From assembly GCF_002968575.1 (NCBI RefSeq), contig NZ_PVBM01000006.1, forward strand, positions 124,001 to 188,000: 64,000 nucleotides of DNA, read 5' to 3'. The DNA comes from Neorhizobium huautlense (GTDB taxonomy: Bacteria; Pseudomonadota; Alphaproteobacteria; Rhizobiales; Rhizobiaceae). Both the position numbers and the translations under genes were made by a program. Position 1 is the stretch's first letter, and every line of letters starts with the position of its first letter. The notes under the pieces were generated by a model that worked only from the letters and a program-made list of their open reading frames with translations, did not search any database and was not told the DNA's origin. This document shows positions 22,624 through 31,955 of the stretch, one piece after another.

Positions 22624-23256
22624 TCACCCCTTCAAGCCCTCCCACAGGGTGAGAAGCGAGACGCCGAGCAGCAGCAGGCCGGCGGTCCGCCCGACCCAGA
22701 TGGTGGCGTTGCTGTTGCCGACGAGAAGCGTTCGTGCCCGGCCGGCCACCACTGCCAGCCCGCCATAGATCGCGAGTTGGGTCGCCGACGTCATCACTGC
22801 CATGACCGCTGCCTGCGGCGCGAGGGGCCCGAAATCCGGTCGCAGGAACTGCGGATAGACCGCGAGCATGAATAGATAGGCCTTCGGGTTGATGAGGCAG
22901 GTGACGGCACCACGCCGGAACGCATCCCAGTTGGAGCGGGTGTCAGCGGGCCCGACGTGATCGACGGTGATGGAGCTGCGGATCAGGCTGAGGCCGATCC
23001 AGGCCATATAAAGCGCTCCGAGAATAAGGAGCGGCCTGAACAGCACCGGCATCAGGCTTGCCAGCAGTCCGACGCCGATCGCGCCGTAGAGCGAATGCAC
23101 CAGCCCGCCCAGCATGATGCCGGCGGTAGCGGCAAGACCGGCAGTCCGGCCACGGGTAAGCGCATTGGCGAGCACGAAGATCATGTCCATGCCCGGCACC
23201 ACGATGATGCCGAAGAGAAGGGTGAAGAAGAGCCAGAGGTTTTCCGTATAGGTCAT
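22624..23256 (-). CDS. LysE/RhtB family exporter
   Basis: This 210-residue inner-membrane protein has about six helices. The N-terminal GIIVVPGMDMIFVLANAL and the central CLINPKAYLFMLAVYPQF are family marks of amino-acid/metabolite efflux. ATG 23256 follows GAGAAA. It is divergent from a WYL regulator across a perfect inverted repeat. Confidence 0.9.
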   Translation of the reverse strand: MTYTENLWLFFTLLFGIIVVPGMDMIFVLANALTRGRTAGLAATAGIMLGGLVHSLYGAIGVGLLASLMPVLFRPLLILGALYMAWIGLSLIRSSITVDHVGPADTRSNWDAFRRGAVTCLINPKAYLFMLAVYPQFLRPDFGPLAPQAAVMAVMTSATQLAIYGGLAVVAGRARTLLVGNSNATIWVGRTAGLLLLGVSLLTLWEGLKG

Positions 23257-23339
23257 GTCAGTTTCTCTCGTCGCACTAGCGGTCTCCTGAAAGGGAGAAC
23301 CTTGTTTTTCAATCGGATATGATGTCCTATACGTCAGGC

Positions 23340-23363
23340 CAACTGACAGCGTTCTGTCAGTTG
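23340..23363. promoter_or_regulatory. Perfect inverted repeat, operator of the WYL regulator
   Basis: CAACTGACAG, a CGTT spacer and CTGTCAGTTG lie between the divergent lysE-type and regulator genes, 25 bp before the regulator start. It is a likely autoregulatory site. Confidence 0.65.
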
Positions 23364-23387
23364 CGGTCATTCGGCGGCGGAGAAAGC

Positions 23388-24080
23388 ATGCGCAAGGCAT
23401 CGCGCCTCTTCGAGATCATCCAGATTCTGCGACTTGCCAGGAAGCCAGTCACGGCAGCCGAAATCGCTGCGCAGCTCGAGGTGACTGTGCGCTCCATCTA
23501 CCGGGATATTGCTGCACTTCTGGGGATGCGGGTGCCGATCGAGGGCGGGCGCGGCATCGGCTATATCCTTCGGCCGGGCTTTACGCTGCCGCCGCTGATG
23601 CTGTCGATCGAGGAGACGGAGGCGATCGTGCTGGCGCTAGCGCTTCTCGAGCGCACCGGCGACACCGGGCTCAAACAGGCGGCCAAGCAGGTGAACCGCA
23701 AGATTGCCGGCGTCGTGCCGCCGCCGCTTGCGGGGCTGTTTTCCGACAATGCGCTGCATGCCTGGGGTTCGCCGGCACCGGTGCCGGAAGCGGTGGACCT
23801 TGCGATGGTGCGCCGGGCGATCCGCGACGAGCAGAAGCTTACGCTCGGCTATCGCGACGAGATGGGCCAGGCGACCGAGCGGACGATCCGGCCGATCGCG
23901 CTCATCTATTACTCACAGACCGCCAATATCGTCGCCTGGTGTGAGCTTCGACAGGCAATCCGCAATTTTCGCGCCGACCGGGTGGAGCATTGCGGCCTGG
24001 CGGACGACTTCTTCCACGGCCAGGGGGAGAGACTGAGAGCCTTGTGGGTGCAGGGCTGGACCGCGTCGGAACCCGCCTGA
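23388..24080 (+). CDS. YafY-type regulator (HTH_11 plus WYL domain)
   Basis: This 230-residue protein has an N-terminal winged helix (VTAAEIAAQLEVTVRSIYRDI) and a C-terminal WYL ligand-sensing domain (LTLGYRDEMGQATERTIRPIAL). ATG 23388 follows GGAGAAA. It probably controls itself and the divergent LysE exporter through the repeat at 23340-23363. Confidence 0.88.
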   Translation: MRKASRLFEIIQILRLARKPVTAAEIAAQLEVTVRSIYRDIAALLGMRVPIEGGRGIGYILRPGFTLPPLMLSIEETEAIVLALALLERTGDTGLKQAAKQVNRKIAGVVPPPLAGLFSDNALHAWGSPAPVPEAVDLAMVRRAIRDEQKLTLGYRDEMGQATERTIRPIALIYYSQTANIVAWCELRQAIRNFRADRVEHCGLADDFFHGQGERLRALWVQGWTASEPA

Positions 24081-24110
24081 AGCCTGTCGCGGGACGCGGG
24101 ATACTCCGAA

Positions 24111-24953
24111 TTAGAAGAAAAGCGTGCGGCTTTCCTCACGTCCATGACCGATGATTTCCATGCGGTCGGGAAAGATTTCGACGACGGCGAAGGTGTTTTC
24201 CGTCTCGGTATCGACCATGCCCTTAAAATTGATATACCAGGTCGTGCCGTCGCGGCCGAGATTTCCGGCATGGTTGTGGCCGTTCAGATAGGCCAGCACA
24301 TTGCCAGAACGAGCAAATAGCTGGGTCAGCCGCTCGTGGTCCCAGAGGTTATGTTCGTTTGCCGGATAAAGCGGATAGTGCCCCATGACGACGACCTTCT
24401 CGCCTGCCGCATCGGCGCGTGCCAGCGTGTCTTGCAGCCAGGCGAACTGTTCCTCGCCGATGCCGCCGTTCCATTCCCTGGCGTTGATCGCGCCCGCGGC
24501 CTGCAGCGCCTCCAGCCTCTGCTGCGCCAAAGTATGGCGCGGATGGCCGCCCGGCGTCGAAAACAGACTCACCTCATTGCCGTCGATCGCCACGAAACGG
24601 AGGCCGCCGCGGGAAAAATCATGCCAGGGGGCCGGCATGCCGAGCCGCGCGTGAACGTCGTCCAGCCGCTCCGGCGACAGGAAAAAATCGTGGTTTCCCG
24701 GAAGCAGGAAACTCTCGTGGCGCAGTCCTTCATAAACGCTCAGAACCGCGTCGTAGCTTTCCCAGTCGCGATCGATGAGATCGCCGAGCGTCACCACGAA
24801 GGACAGGTCCTCATTGTTCAGAACCGCGATCGCTTCCTGCAGCTTCGCCACGCTGTTGCGGTAATAGCGGTCGAGCTCCAGCCAGGGCTCTTCATCGGCA
24901 TATTGCGGATCGGCGATGACACCGAAGCGGAGGAGAGGCTTTTCCTGGGGCAT
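24111..24953 (-). CDS. Metallophosphoesterase (ADP-ribose/CDP-alcohol diphosphatase-like)
   Basis: This 280-residue cytosolic enzyme starts at ATG 24953. The dimetal motifs run in order: IADPQY (D-x-Q form typical of the Mn-dependent ADPRibase group), GDLIDRD, GNHDF, GHYPLYP and NGHNHAGN. The family hydrolyses ADP-ribose, CDP-choline or related nucleotides. Convergent with the WYL gene. Confidence 0.85.
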   Translation of the reverse strand: MPQEKPLLRFGVIADPQYADEEPWLELDRYYRNSVAKLQEAIAVLNNEDLSFVVTLGDLIDRDWESYDAVLSVYEGLRHESFLLPGNHDFFLSPERLDDVHARLGMPAPWHDFSRGGLRFVAIDGNEVSLFSTPGGHPRHTLAQQRLEALQAAGAINAREWNGGIGEEQFAWLQDTLARADAAGEKVVVMGHYPLYPANEHNLWDHERLTQLFARSGNVLAYLNGHNHAGNLGRDGTTWYINFKGMVDTETENTFAVVEIFPDRMEIIGHGREESRTLFF

Positions 24954-25028
24954 GAGGCGGCAATAGACCGATGTTGAGACAGGTATGTGACAGTGGTCGA
25001 TAGCGGCTACTCCGCGTCGCCGCAACAG

Positions 25029-25475
25029 TCAGGAGGGAAGTTCGTCGGGCGACTTCACATAGATCTCAAAGGGTCGGAAGTGTTTCAGGTTATGGGTGAT
25101 AACCGTCAACCCATGATGACTGGCAGTGCCGGCGATTAGCGCGTCTACGGCGCCCGGACTGTGACCCGCCGAAACGGCCTTCGCTTCCAGCCTGCCGGAT
25201 TCGCGTGCCGTCTCCGCGTCAACTGCGAGGATCCGATCCCCATATCCCGCAACAAGCCCCTGCAGGAACATTTCAATAAGTGCCGCTTTCGACGTCGCTC
25301 CCCTGGCTTCTAGGAGCCGCACACCTTTCTCAATCTCATGGATGGTCATGGCCGACAGATAGATGGCCTTCAGCTTCTCCTGTTCCTCCAACCATTCCGC
25401 AAAGGCCGGCGTCGCCACGGTCTTGGAAGGCGAGAACATCGAGATGATATTCGTATCGAGAAGGAACCCGTTCAA
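25029..25475 (-). CDS. vapC: VapC-type PIN-domain toxin
   Basis: This 148-residue ribonuclease has D7 in FLLDTN, an acidic residue in MTIHEIEKG and an acid in GAVDALIAG; VITHNLKHF closes the site. Its ATG overlaps the antitoxin stop (25472-25475). VapC toxins cut tRNA or rRNA when freed. Confidence 0.9.
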   Translation of the reverse strand: MNGFLLDTNIISMFSPSKTVATPAFAEWLEEQEKLKAIYLSAMTIHEIEKGVRLLEARGATSKAALIEMFLQGLVAGYGDRILAVDAETARESGRLEAKAVSAGHSPGAVDALIAGTASHHGLTVITHNLKHFRPFEIYVKSPDELPS

Positions 25476-25738
25476 AGGTCGGCCTCGCGGCTTGGCGCCG
25501 GGTTCCTTGCGAATACATCGTCACTCAGATCGACATCTGCCGGAAAGTTCCTGAGATACTGAATGAGACTCCGGCGGTCCTTTCCAAGTGCCTTCTGCGC
25601 CAGCTCGGCAGCCCCGACACTGACAAGGACCGCCGCCGGCTTGCCATGACGGGTGATCGTCACGAACTCACCTGCGGCGGCCTGATCAACAAAACTGGAA
25701 AAGCCTGCCTTGGCATTCTTTAGGCTGACTTCGGACAT
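25472..25738 (-). CDS. Phd/YefM-type antitoxin
   Basis: This 88-residue protein starts MSEVSLKNAKAGFSSFVDQA; the N-terminal fold GEFVTITRHGKPAAVLV binds DNA and the C-terminus binds the PIN toxin. The operator palindrome lies 16 bp upstream. Mixed Phd/VapC pairs are common. Confidence 0.9.
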   Translation of the reverse strand: MSEVSLKNAKAGFSSFVDQAAAGEFVTITRHGKPAAVLVSVGAAELAQKALGKDRRSLIQYLRNFPADVDLSDDVFARNPAPSREADL

Positions 25739-25753
25739 GCCGGGCCTCCAAAG

Positions 25754-25769
25754 TGGTCATTTGTGACCA
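25754..25769. promoter_or_regulatory. Operator palindrome of the Phd/VapC pair
   Basis: TGGTCATTTGTGACCA: perfect six-base arms with a four-base spacer just before the antitoxin start. This is the usual place for toxin-antitoxin autorepression. Confidence 0.65.
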
Positions 25770-25824
25770 TTTTAAAGGTTAGCTTTTGCGGAATCAAGCC
25801 CTTCTCGGCAGGCGCACAACAGAA

Positions 25825-25850
25825 CACCCGGCGCTCGAAAACGCCGGGTG
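25825..25850 (-). terminator. Terminator after sodB
   Basis: CACCCGGCG (25825-25833) pairs with CGCCGGGTG (25842-25850), and TTCTGTTG follows on the minus strand. It lies 42 bp past the sodB stop. Confidence 0.6.
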
Positions 25851-25891
25851 CGATGCTCGGGTCAAACCCGAGAATGACGCCTTTTCAAAAA

Positions 25892-26494
25892 TTACTTCGC
25901 CGCTGCTTCGTAGCGTTCCAGCACGTAATCCCAGTTGATCAGGTTGTCGATGAAGGCCTCGAGATATTTCGGGCGGGCGTTGCGGTAGTCGATGTAATAG
26001 GAGTGTTCCCAGACGTCGACGCCGAGGATCGGCTCGGCGCCATGCACCAGCGGGTTTTCGCCGTTCGGGGTCTTGGAGATCACCAGCTTGCCGTCCTTGA
26101 CGGAAACCCAGGCCCAGCCGGAGCCGAACTGGGTGGTACCGGCGGCGATCAGATCGGCCTTGAACTTGTCGTAGCCGCCGAGGTCGCTATCGATCGCGAC
26201 CTGCAGCTTGCCCGGCAGCGAGGTGCCGCCGCCGCCCTTCTTCATCCACTTCCAGAAATGGATGTGGTTGTAGTGCTGGGCGGCGTTGTTGAAGAGGGTC
26301 TGATGCGTCCCGAAGGACTTCTTGACGACTTCCTCGACCGAAAGGTCGCCCATGCCGGCTTCGGCCGCGAGCTTGTTGCCCGTATCCACATAGGCCTTGT
26401 GGTGCTTGTCGTGGTGGAATTCCAGCGTCTCCTTCGACATGTAGGGCGAAAGCGCTTCGTAGTCGTAGGGGAGTTCGGGAAGTTCGAAAGCCAT
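25892..26494 (-). CDS. sodB: Fe/Mn superoxide dismutase
   Basis: This 200-residue protein from ATG 26494 (AGGAGTAAG site) begins MAFELPELPYDYEALSPYMS. Metal ligands are His27 (FHHDKHHKAYV), a His in the QHYNHIHFWKWM helix, and Asp and His in DVWEHSYYIDY. It detoxifies superoxide in the cytosol. Metal choice cannot be settled by eye. Confidence 0.93.
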   Translation of the reverse strand: MAFELPELPYDYEALSPYMSKETLEFHHDKHHKAYVDTGNKLAAEAGMGDLSVEEVVKKSFGTHQTLFNNAAQHYNHIHFWKWMKKGGGGTSLPGKLQVAIDSDLGGYDKFKADLIAAGTTQFGSGWAWVSVKDGKLVISKTPNGENPLVHGAEPILGVDVWEHSYYIDYRNARPKYLEAFIDNLINWDYVLERYEAAAK

Positions 26495-26647
26495 TGTCTT
26501 ACTCCTTTTCGGCAAACACCTTGAATAGAGGTCGTGCGGGAACATAGGAGTGCTGCGGCCAAGAGGCAACGGTGAAACTGCCAAAAATCAAGCAGATCAA
26601 GCCAAGACCTTGCGAAATTTCGGACGTAAAAGAAAAGGGAACCATTC

Positions 26648-26989
26648 ATGATTCGGAGCCCTGCCATGACGTCTCGACTTGCCATTGCCACCCTCGTGAT
26701 CGCAGCCGGCCTCGCCCCCGCATACGCCTCCTCGGACGACGCGTGGACAGAATTCACAAAGGAGGTCGGGCAGAAATGCGAGGCCGCCGCCAAGGGCATG
26801 ATCGAGGCCCCGAAAGCGGTCGTCGATCCCTTCGGCAGCGAAAAATTCGGCCTTGCGATCGTCACCGGCAAGGCGAAGGGCGCCAAGGTTCAGATCAGCC
26901 ATATCTGCGTCATGGACAAAAAGACCAAGACCGTCGAACTCGGCAGCGAGCTGGGGCCGGACGTGCTCAAGGTGGCCCTGCCGAAATAA
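26648..26989 (+). CDS. Small secreted hypothetical protein
   Basis: This protein has 113 residues from ATG 26648, or 107 from ATG 26666 (GGAG seven bases upstream); both starts have acceptable sites. A signal peptide ends at AYASS. The mature part has a Cys pair (KCEAAAKG, HICVMDKK) and is Lys-rich. No domain is recognised. It is 92 bases from the TSUP gene on the same strand. Confidence 0.65.
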   Translation: MIRSPAMTSRLAIATLVIAAGLAPAYASSDDAWTEFTKEVGQKCEAAAKGMIEAPKAVVDPFGSEKFGLAIVTGKAKGAKVQISHICVMDKKTKTVELGSELGPDVLKVALPK

Positions 26990-27080
26990 GGAAGGGGCAG
27001 GATGCCGGTTCCGCCAAGCGGGAACCTTTGATCCTATCCGTGAATTGAGAGCGACCGCAGGCGATAAAAGGGGAGGCTGA

Positions 27081-27827
27081 ATGCCGCTCGATTTCCTGAC
27101 GTCGGACTTTCTGATTTTCATCGCCATCGGCGTCCTGGCGCAGATCGTCGACGGAGCGCTTGGAATGGCCTTCGGGGTGCTGACCACCACCAGCCTGCTC
27201 GCGGTCGGGGTGCCGCCTGCCGTGGCAAGCGCAATGACGCATGTCACCGAATGCTTTACGACCGCGGCCTCCGGGCTTTCGCATCTCTACCACCGCAATG
27301 TCGACTGGCGGCTGGTCGTGAGGCTGGCCCCGGCCGGCATGATCGGCGGGGCGATCGGGGCCTATATGCTCTCTAATATCGACGGCGAGGCGATCGGACC
27401 CCTGGTTTCGGCCTATCTGATCGCTGTCGGCCTGTTCATCTTGTACAAGGCATTTCAGCCGAAATGGCCGCGCGACGTGCGCGACTGGATCGTGCCGTTT
27501 GTGGGCGCCGGTGGCGGCGTGCTGGACGCCATGGGCGGCGGCGGATGGGGGCCGATCGTCACAAGCAGCCTGCTCGGGCGCGGCCACGATCCGAAAAAGG
27601 TCATCGGCTCGACCAATCTCACTGAATTTGCCGTCACCACCGTCATTTCGGCGACCTTCATTGTGGCGCTCGGCTGGTCGGAGCTTTCCTCGGCCGTCGG
27701 CTTGATCATCGGCGGCGTGCTTGCCGCTCCGCTTGGGGCACTGATCGTCAGGAGGCTGCCGGTAAAGCCGCTGATGATCGCTGTCTCGCTCATCATCATC
27801 GGGACTGCCGCCGTTCGGTTCCTCTAA
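27081..27827 (+). CDS. TSUP (TauE/SafE) family anion exporter
   Basis: This 248-residue membrane protein has seven to eight helices. The repeated family motifs are visible: GALGMAFGVLTTTSLLAVG and GGGWGPIVTSSLLGRGHDPKKVIGSTN, split here for length. Members move sulfite, sulfoacetate or other sulfur compounds. GGGGAGG precedes the ATG. Confidence 0.9.
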   Translation: MPLDFLTSDFLIFIAIGVLAQIVDGALGMAFGVLTTTSLLAVGVPPAVASAMTHVTECFTTAASGLSHLYHRNVDWRLVVRLAPAGMIGGAIGAYMLSNIDGEAIGPLVSAYLIAVGLFILYKAFQPKWPRDVRDWIVPFVGAGGGVLDAMGGGGWGPIVTSSLLGRGHDPKKVIGSTNLTEFAVTTVISATFIVALGWSELSSAVGLIIGGVLAAPLGALIVRRLPVKPLMIAVSLIIIGTAAVRFL

Positions 27828-28002
27828 CGGGAAAGCGCGCTGAGGGCGACCGCCGGGATATGGCAGGTTGACATGATGGAAAACAGCGCCGAAGGTCCGA
27901 GCCGCCGCGTGGATCGCCGCGGCGCGCTCAGGCTGACGCGGACAGATCACAGAAGATGCGCTGACGCACGCCGACGCTCTCTCGATCCGTCGCCGTCCTT
28001 CC

Positions 28003-28890
28003 TCAGACGTCGTCGCCCGTCGTGGAACGCGCCCAGTCCATATAGACCTCCAGCGCCTTGCGGGCGACCGGGCCTTCCTGCAGCTGGCGGTCCTCGAACC
28101 TGTTGACGGGGACGATCTTGGAATAGTTGCCGGAGGTGAAGATCTCGTCGGCATCGGTGAAGTCTTCGACCGACAATGTCGTCTCACGGACGTCGAAGCC
28201 TGCCTTCCGCAACAGCCCGATGACGCGCGAACGGGTGATGCCGGCAAGGAAGGTGCCGTTTGCGACCGGCGTCATCACCACCCCATCCTTGACCATGAAG
28301 ATGTTCGACGAGGCGGTTTCGGCGACATTGCCGTTCATGTCGCGGGCAAGCGCATTGTCGAAGCCGCGGTTGCGGGCATCCAGGATCATGCGGCCGCTGT
28401 TGGGGTAAAGGCTGCCGGTCTTGGCGGCGGTCATCGCCACTTCCGGGTTGGGGCGGCGATAGGGCGAAACCGTCAGCGAGGAGGGTTTTGCGGTGTGCAT
28501 CGGCGCCTCGAAGAGGCAGAGCGCGAAACGGGTCGATTCCGGGTCGGCCGTGACGACGCTGAAGGGCATGCCATGCTCGCTCCAATACATCGGCTTGATG
28601 TAGATCGCGGTCTTGCCGTCGAACTTCTTCACCCCTTCCCAGGCGAGCGCCTCGATTTCCTCGGCCTGCATCACCGGTTTCATGCCCATGTTCTTCGCCG
28701 AACGGTTGACGCGCTGGCAATGCAGATCGAGGTCCGGCGCGATGCCGTCGAACCACCGGGCGCCGTCGAACACCGTCGAACCGAGCCACATGGCATGCGA
28801 AGTCGGACCGACGAGCTTCGGATTGCCCTCGAGCCACTCGCCGTCCACAAAGGTCCAGGTGGTGGTGCGGGCGGATGTATCGACGGCCAT
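28003..28890 (-). CDS. Branched-chain aminotransferase-like class IV PLP enzyme
   Basis: This 295-residue protein starts at ATG 28890 with AGGAG seven bases upstream; a nearer ATG at 28896 is too close. The PLP lysine lies in MTAAKTGSLYPN, and NVAETASSNIFMVKDG and GITRSRVIGLL bind the cofactor phosphate. It probably transaminates branched-chain amino acids. The KTGSLYPN variant is a rhizobial subgroup whose substrate may differ. Confidence 0.85.
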   Translation of the reverse strand: MAVDTSARTTTWTFVDGEWLEGNPKLVGPTSHAMWLGSTVFDGARWFDGIAPDLDLHCQRVNRSAKNMGMKPVMQAEEIEALAWEGVKKFDGKTAIYIKPMYWSEHGMPFSVVTADPESTRFALCLFEAPMHTAKPSSLTVSPYRRPNPEVAMTAAKTGSLYPNSGRMILDARNRGFDNALARDMNGNVAETASSNIFMVKDGVVMTPVANGTFLAGITRSRVIGLLRKAGFDVRETTLSVEDFTDADEIFTSGNYSKIVPVNRFEDRQLQEGPVARKALEVYMDWARSTTGDDV

Positions 28891-29190
28891 TGGCATTCTC
28901 CTTGAGGTTCTTCGAATTGCGAGCCGAGTGAAGGCCTCAGCCATCCGGAACGTCAAGGAGAAAGTTGTCGACCTGTCAGACCCGAACGCCCTGGCTTCCA
29001 TGCCAGTTCGTTGAACTCACAATGCTTTTTTGATAACCAGCACTGCAGCGAATGGAAGCATCACAAAAAATCATGCGATCTTGAGGGCGGACCGGACAGG
29101 GAACCCGGGAGCTGGTGATGCGTTCCCGCTCCGCCGCGCGCCGGGCAATCACCCTCCGGGCGGAAGCGGCAGGAACGGAACCGGCTGGAC
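28891..29190. other. Intergenic stretch without recognised features
   Basis: This 300-bp region lies between the divergent aminotransferase and phospholipase D genes. It must hold both promoters. I see no strong dyad, no conserved RNA fold and no convincing small ORF. Confidence 0.4.
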
Positions 29191-30651
29191 ATGACCTCCT
29201 TGTTGGCAGAAGGTGAAAGTTGCTGGCGGATTGCCCGCGCCGAACGGCTTTCGGTCATCGTCGACGCAGCCGATTTCTTTCACTATGCCAAGCAGGCGAT
29301 GCTCAAGGCGAAGCGGTCGATCTACCTGATCGGCTGGGATTTCGACACGCGCATCCGGCTGGAGCCCGGAAGAAAAGATGCGCAGCGGCCGGACAAGCTC
29401 GGACGCTTCCTCAACGCGCTCGCCAGGAAGAACGACAGGATCGACATCCGGATTCTCAAATGGGACGTCGGCCTTCTGGCTTCGCTGACGCGTGGCGAAA
29501 CGCCCTTCTACATTCTTCGCTGGCTTTTCAACGACCGCATCCATCTGAAGCTCGATGGCGCCCATCCACTGACGTCGGCCCATCATATGAAGCTGCTGGT
29601 CGTCGACGACCGCCTTGCCTTCTGCGGCGGCATCGATATGACGGCCGGTCGCTGGGATACGCAGGACCATCGCGAGGACGATCCGGCCCGGCGTTCTCCG
29701 ATGGGGTTTGCAGAAGCGCCCTGGCACGACGCGACGAGCTGTTGTTCGGGACCGCTGGCGGCGGCCCTTGGAGAGCTTGCCCGCGAACGCTGGAAGACGG
29801 CAACCGGAGAAACGCTCGAACGGCACGTGGTGGAAAGCGACCCGTGGCCGGAAGATCTTGTTGTCGAATACGAGAATATCGACGTGGGGATAGCCCGCAC
29901 CGCGCCTGAATATCTCGAGCGCAAGCAGGTCACCGAAATAGAAAATGCAACACTTGCGATCATCGCGGCAGCTGAAAAAACCCTTTATGTCGAGAGCCAA
30001 TATTTCGCCTCGCGCCGCGTTGCAGAAGCCATGGCCAAGCGCCTCTGCGAACCGGACGGGCCGGAAATCGTGCTTGTCAATCCGGCCGGAGCGGAGGGCT
30101 GGCTGGAATCCAAGGCGATGGATTCAGCCCGGATACGCCTCATGAAACTCGTCCAGGACGCCGATTGCGGCAAGAAGTTCCGTATACTTTATCCCGTCAA
30201 CGAGGCCGGCACGCCGATCTATGTCCATGCAAAACTGATGATCGCGGATGACCGCGTCCTCAAAATTGGCTCAGCCAATCTCAACAATCGCTCTATGGGT
30301 TACGATACCGAATGCGACCTCATCCTGGAGGCCAGGGAGGACCAGCCGGAGCTCCGCCAAAAGATTGCCGAGGAACGCGATGCGCTGCTCGCCGAACATC
30401 TCGGCTGCTCAAGGGAGGATGTACAGAACGGCCTTGAGCAGGCGAATGGGTCGATCCTCCGCGCCATCGACCTGCTCAATCGCGAGAAGGGCCGCGGCCT
30501 GCGCCCGGTTCCAATGCGCGAACTCACGCCGGCCGAAGAGCTTATGGCAGAATCCGACATGGCCGACCCGGAACGCCCCGCCGGCATGACTTACCGCACA
30601 TCCGCTTTCCTGCGGAAAAGGCTGCACCGCCGGCCGGCAGGGTCGTCATAG
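29191..30651 (+). CDS. Phospholipase D family protein
   Basis: This 486-residue protein has two HKD active sites: H132-x-K134 with D139 (HHMKLLVVDD) and H346-x-K348 with D353 (YVHAKLMIADD), followed by GSANLNNRSMG. It most resembles PLD/cardiolipin-synthase-like enzymes that make or hydrolyse phosphodiesters in phospholipids. There is no clear membrane anchor. The C-terminal 100 residues are an extra helical domain. Confidence 0.88.
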   Translation: MTSLLAEGESCWRIARAERLSVIVDAADFFHYAKQAMLKAKRSIYLIGWDFDTRIRLEPGRKDAQRPDKLGRFLNALARKNDRIDIRILKWDVGLLASLTRGETPFYILRWLFNDRIHLKLDGAHPLTSAHHMKLLVVDDRLAFCGGIDMTAGRWDTQDHREDDPARRSPMGFAEAPWHDATSCCSGPLAAALGELARERWKTATGETLERHVVESDPWPEDLVVEYENIDVGIARTAPEYLERKQVTEIENATLAIIAAAEKTLYVESQYFASRRVAEAMAKRLCEPDGPEIVLVNPAGAEGWLESKAMDSARIRLMKLVQDADCGKKFRILYPVNEAGTPIYVHAKLMIADDRVLKIGSANLNNRSMGYDTECDLILEAREDQPELRQKIAEERDALLAEHLGCSREDVQNGLEQANGSILRAIDLLNREKGRGLRPVPMRELTPAEELMAESDMADPERPAGMTYRTSAFLRKRLHRRPAGSS

Positions 30652-30684
30652 GATCGGGGCAGATGCGAACTCTGCCGGCCTTCC

Positions 30685-30852
30685 TTACGGATTGCGCGGC
30701 GGAGGCGCGCCCCGCAACAGATTGGCATGGGAAGGGTCGGGAGCATCGAGCCGGCTGTCGGCCTGAGGCCATTGGCCGGGGTCGTTCATCCAGACGATAC
30801 TCAAAACACACCCGATCAGGATCAACAACACCGCAATAAAAAGCCAACGCAT
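30685..30852 (-). CDS. 55-residue membrane protein
   Basis: MRWLFIAVLLILIGCVLSIVW is a membrane helix or lipoprotein-like signal (Cys at 15), followed by a short Pro/Asp-rich tail ending APPPRNP. GGAG lies 12 bases upstream. Function unknown. It is 38 bases downstream of the hydrolase gene and probably co-transcribed. Confidence 0.5.
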   Translation of the reverse strand: MRWLFIAVLLILIGCVLSIVWMNDPGQWPQADSRLDAPDPSHANLLRGAPPPRNP

Positions 30853-30890
30853 CAGTTCGGGAACTCCACTTCTCCGGGAATGGAAAGATT

Positions 30891-31784
30891 TCAGGCGGTA
30901 TGGAACCGGCTGAGGAAGCCGCGGATCAGCGGCACGACTTCGTCGAGGTTGGTCTCCAGCAGCCAATGGCCGCCATCGAGCAGGTGCAGTTCCGCCTTCG
31001 GCAGATCGCGCAGATAGGCCTTCGCGGATTTTTCCGGCATGTAGCCGTCCTGCGGCCCCCAGACGATCAGCGTCGGCGGCTGATGGTCGCGCAGATACTG
31101 CTGGTAACGGGGAAACCATTCGACGTTCTCGCGAAGCTTGGCGATGACGTCGACAGCTATCTGGCGCCGGCGCTCGTCCGTCAGCGACCAATGCAGTTTC
31201 CAGAGGTCGGGCGAGATCCGCTCGGCAAGTTCCGGCCGCACCTCGTTCAGGAATTCCTCCCTGAACCCTTCCTCGCTCACCGCGTCGGCGATCTTCTGCC
31301 TCGCTTCCGCCGTGGGATTGCGCCAATACTCCTGGAGGCCTGCGTATTTCGGACCGAGAACATCCTCGTAGATATCGCCGTTCTGGATGACCAGCGCCGC
31401 GATGCGGTGCGGTTTCTTGATGGCCAGACGAAGACCGATCTGCGAACCGAAATCATGGAGATAGAGGGCGAATCTCTGCAGGCCGAGTTTCTGGGTGAAG
31501 GTGTCCAAGAAATCGGCGAAACCGTCGAAATCGTAACGGAAGCCGTCCGGCGTGTCGGTATAGCCACTGCCGGGAAAATCCGGCGCGATGAGGTGCCATC
31601 GGTCGGCAAGCCGGGGCATCAACGCGCGGAATTCATACGACGAACAGGGATAACCGTGCGGCAGAAGCAGAACGGGAGCCCCTGCCCTTCCCGCTTCCCG
31701 ATAGAAAATTTTCATACCGGCAAGGTCGAGCCATCTGTGCTTGACCTGGATCTCGTCGAGGCCGGCGTCTGGGATCATGTCCAT
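30891..31784 (-). CDS. Alpha/beta hydrolase, epoxide hydrolase/dehalogenase-like
   Basis: This 297-residue enzyme has the oxyanion motif HGYPCSSYEF, an Asp nucleophile in LYLHDFGSQIG (instead of Ser), an acid in WGPQDGYMP and a His in DGGHWLLE. An Asp nucleophile indicates epoxide hydrolase or haloalkane/haloacetate dehalogenase chemistry. ATG 31784 is chosen from three, being six bases from GGAGG. Confidence 0.87.
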   Translation of the reverse strand: MDMIPDAGLDEIQVKHRWLDLAGMKIFYREAGRAGAPVLLLPHGYPCSSYEFRALMPRLADRWHLIAPDFPGSGYTDTPDGFRYDFDGFADFLDTFTQKLGLQRFALYLHDFGSQIGLRLAIKKPHRIAALVIQNGDIYEDVLGPKYAGLQEYWRNPTAEARQKIADAVSEEGFREEFLNEVRPELAERISPDLWKLHWSLTDERRRQIAVDVIAKLRENVEWFPRYQQYLRDHQPPTLIVWGPQDGYMPEKSAKAYLRDLPKAELHLLDGGHWLLETNLDEVVPLIRGFLSRFHTA

Positions 31785-31955
31785 GATCATCCTCCGTGAC
31801 GATATTTTATTTCGGCATCTTTCAGCCGGAAATAATCCGTGACCCTTACAGCAGAACATCTTGGCGGTGATGCGGCAGCGCGGCAAAACGGATTGACTCG
31901 GGACGGCAGCGACTGCACCGTTGCAGCTTTCGTCCCGCTAAACTGTCAGGAAACC

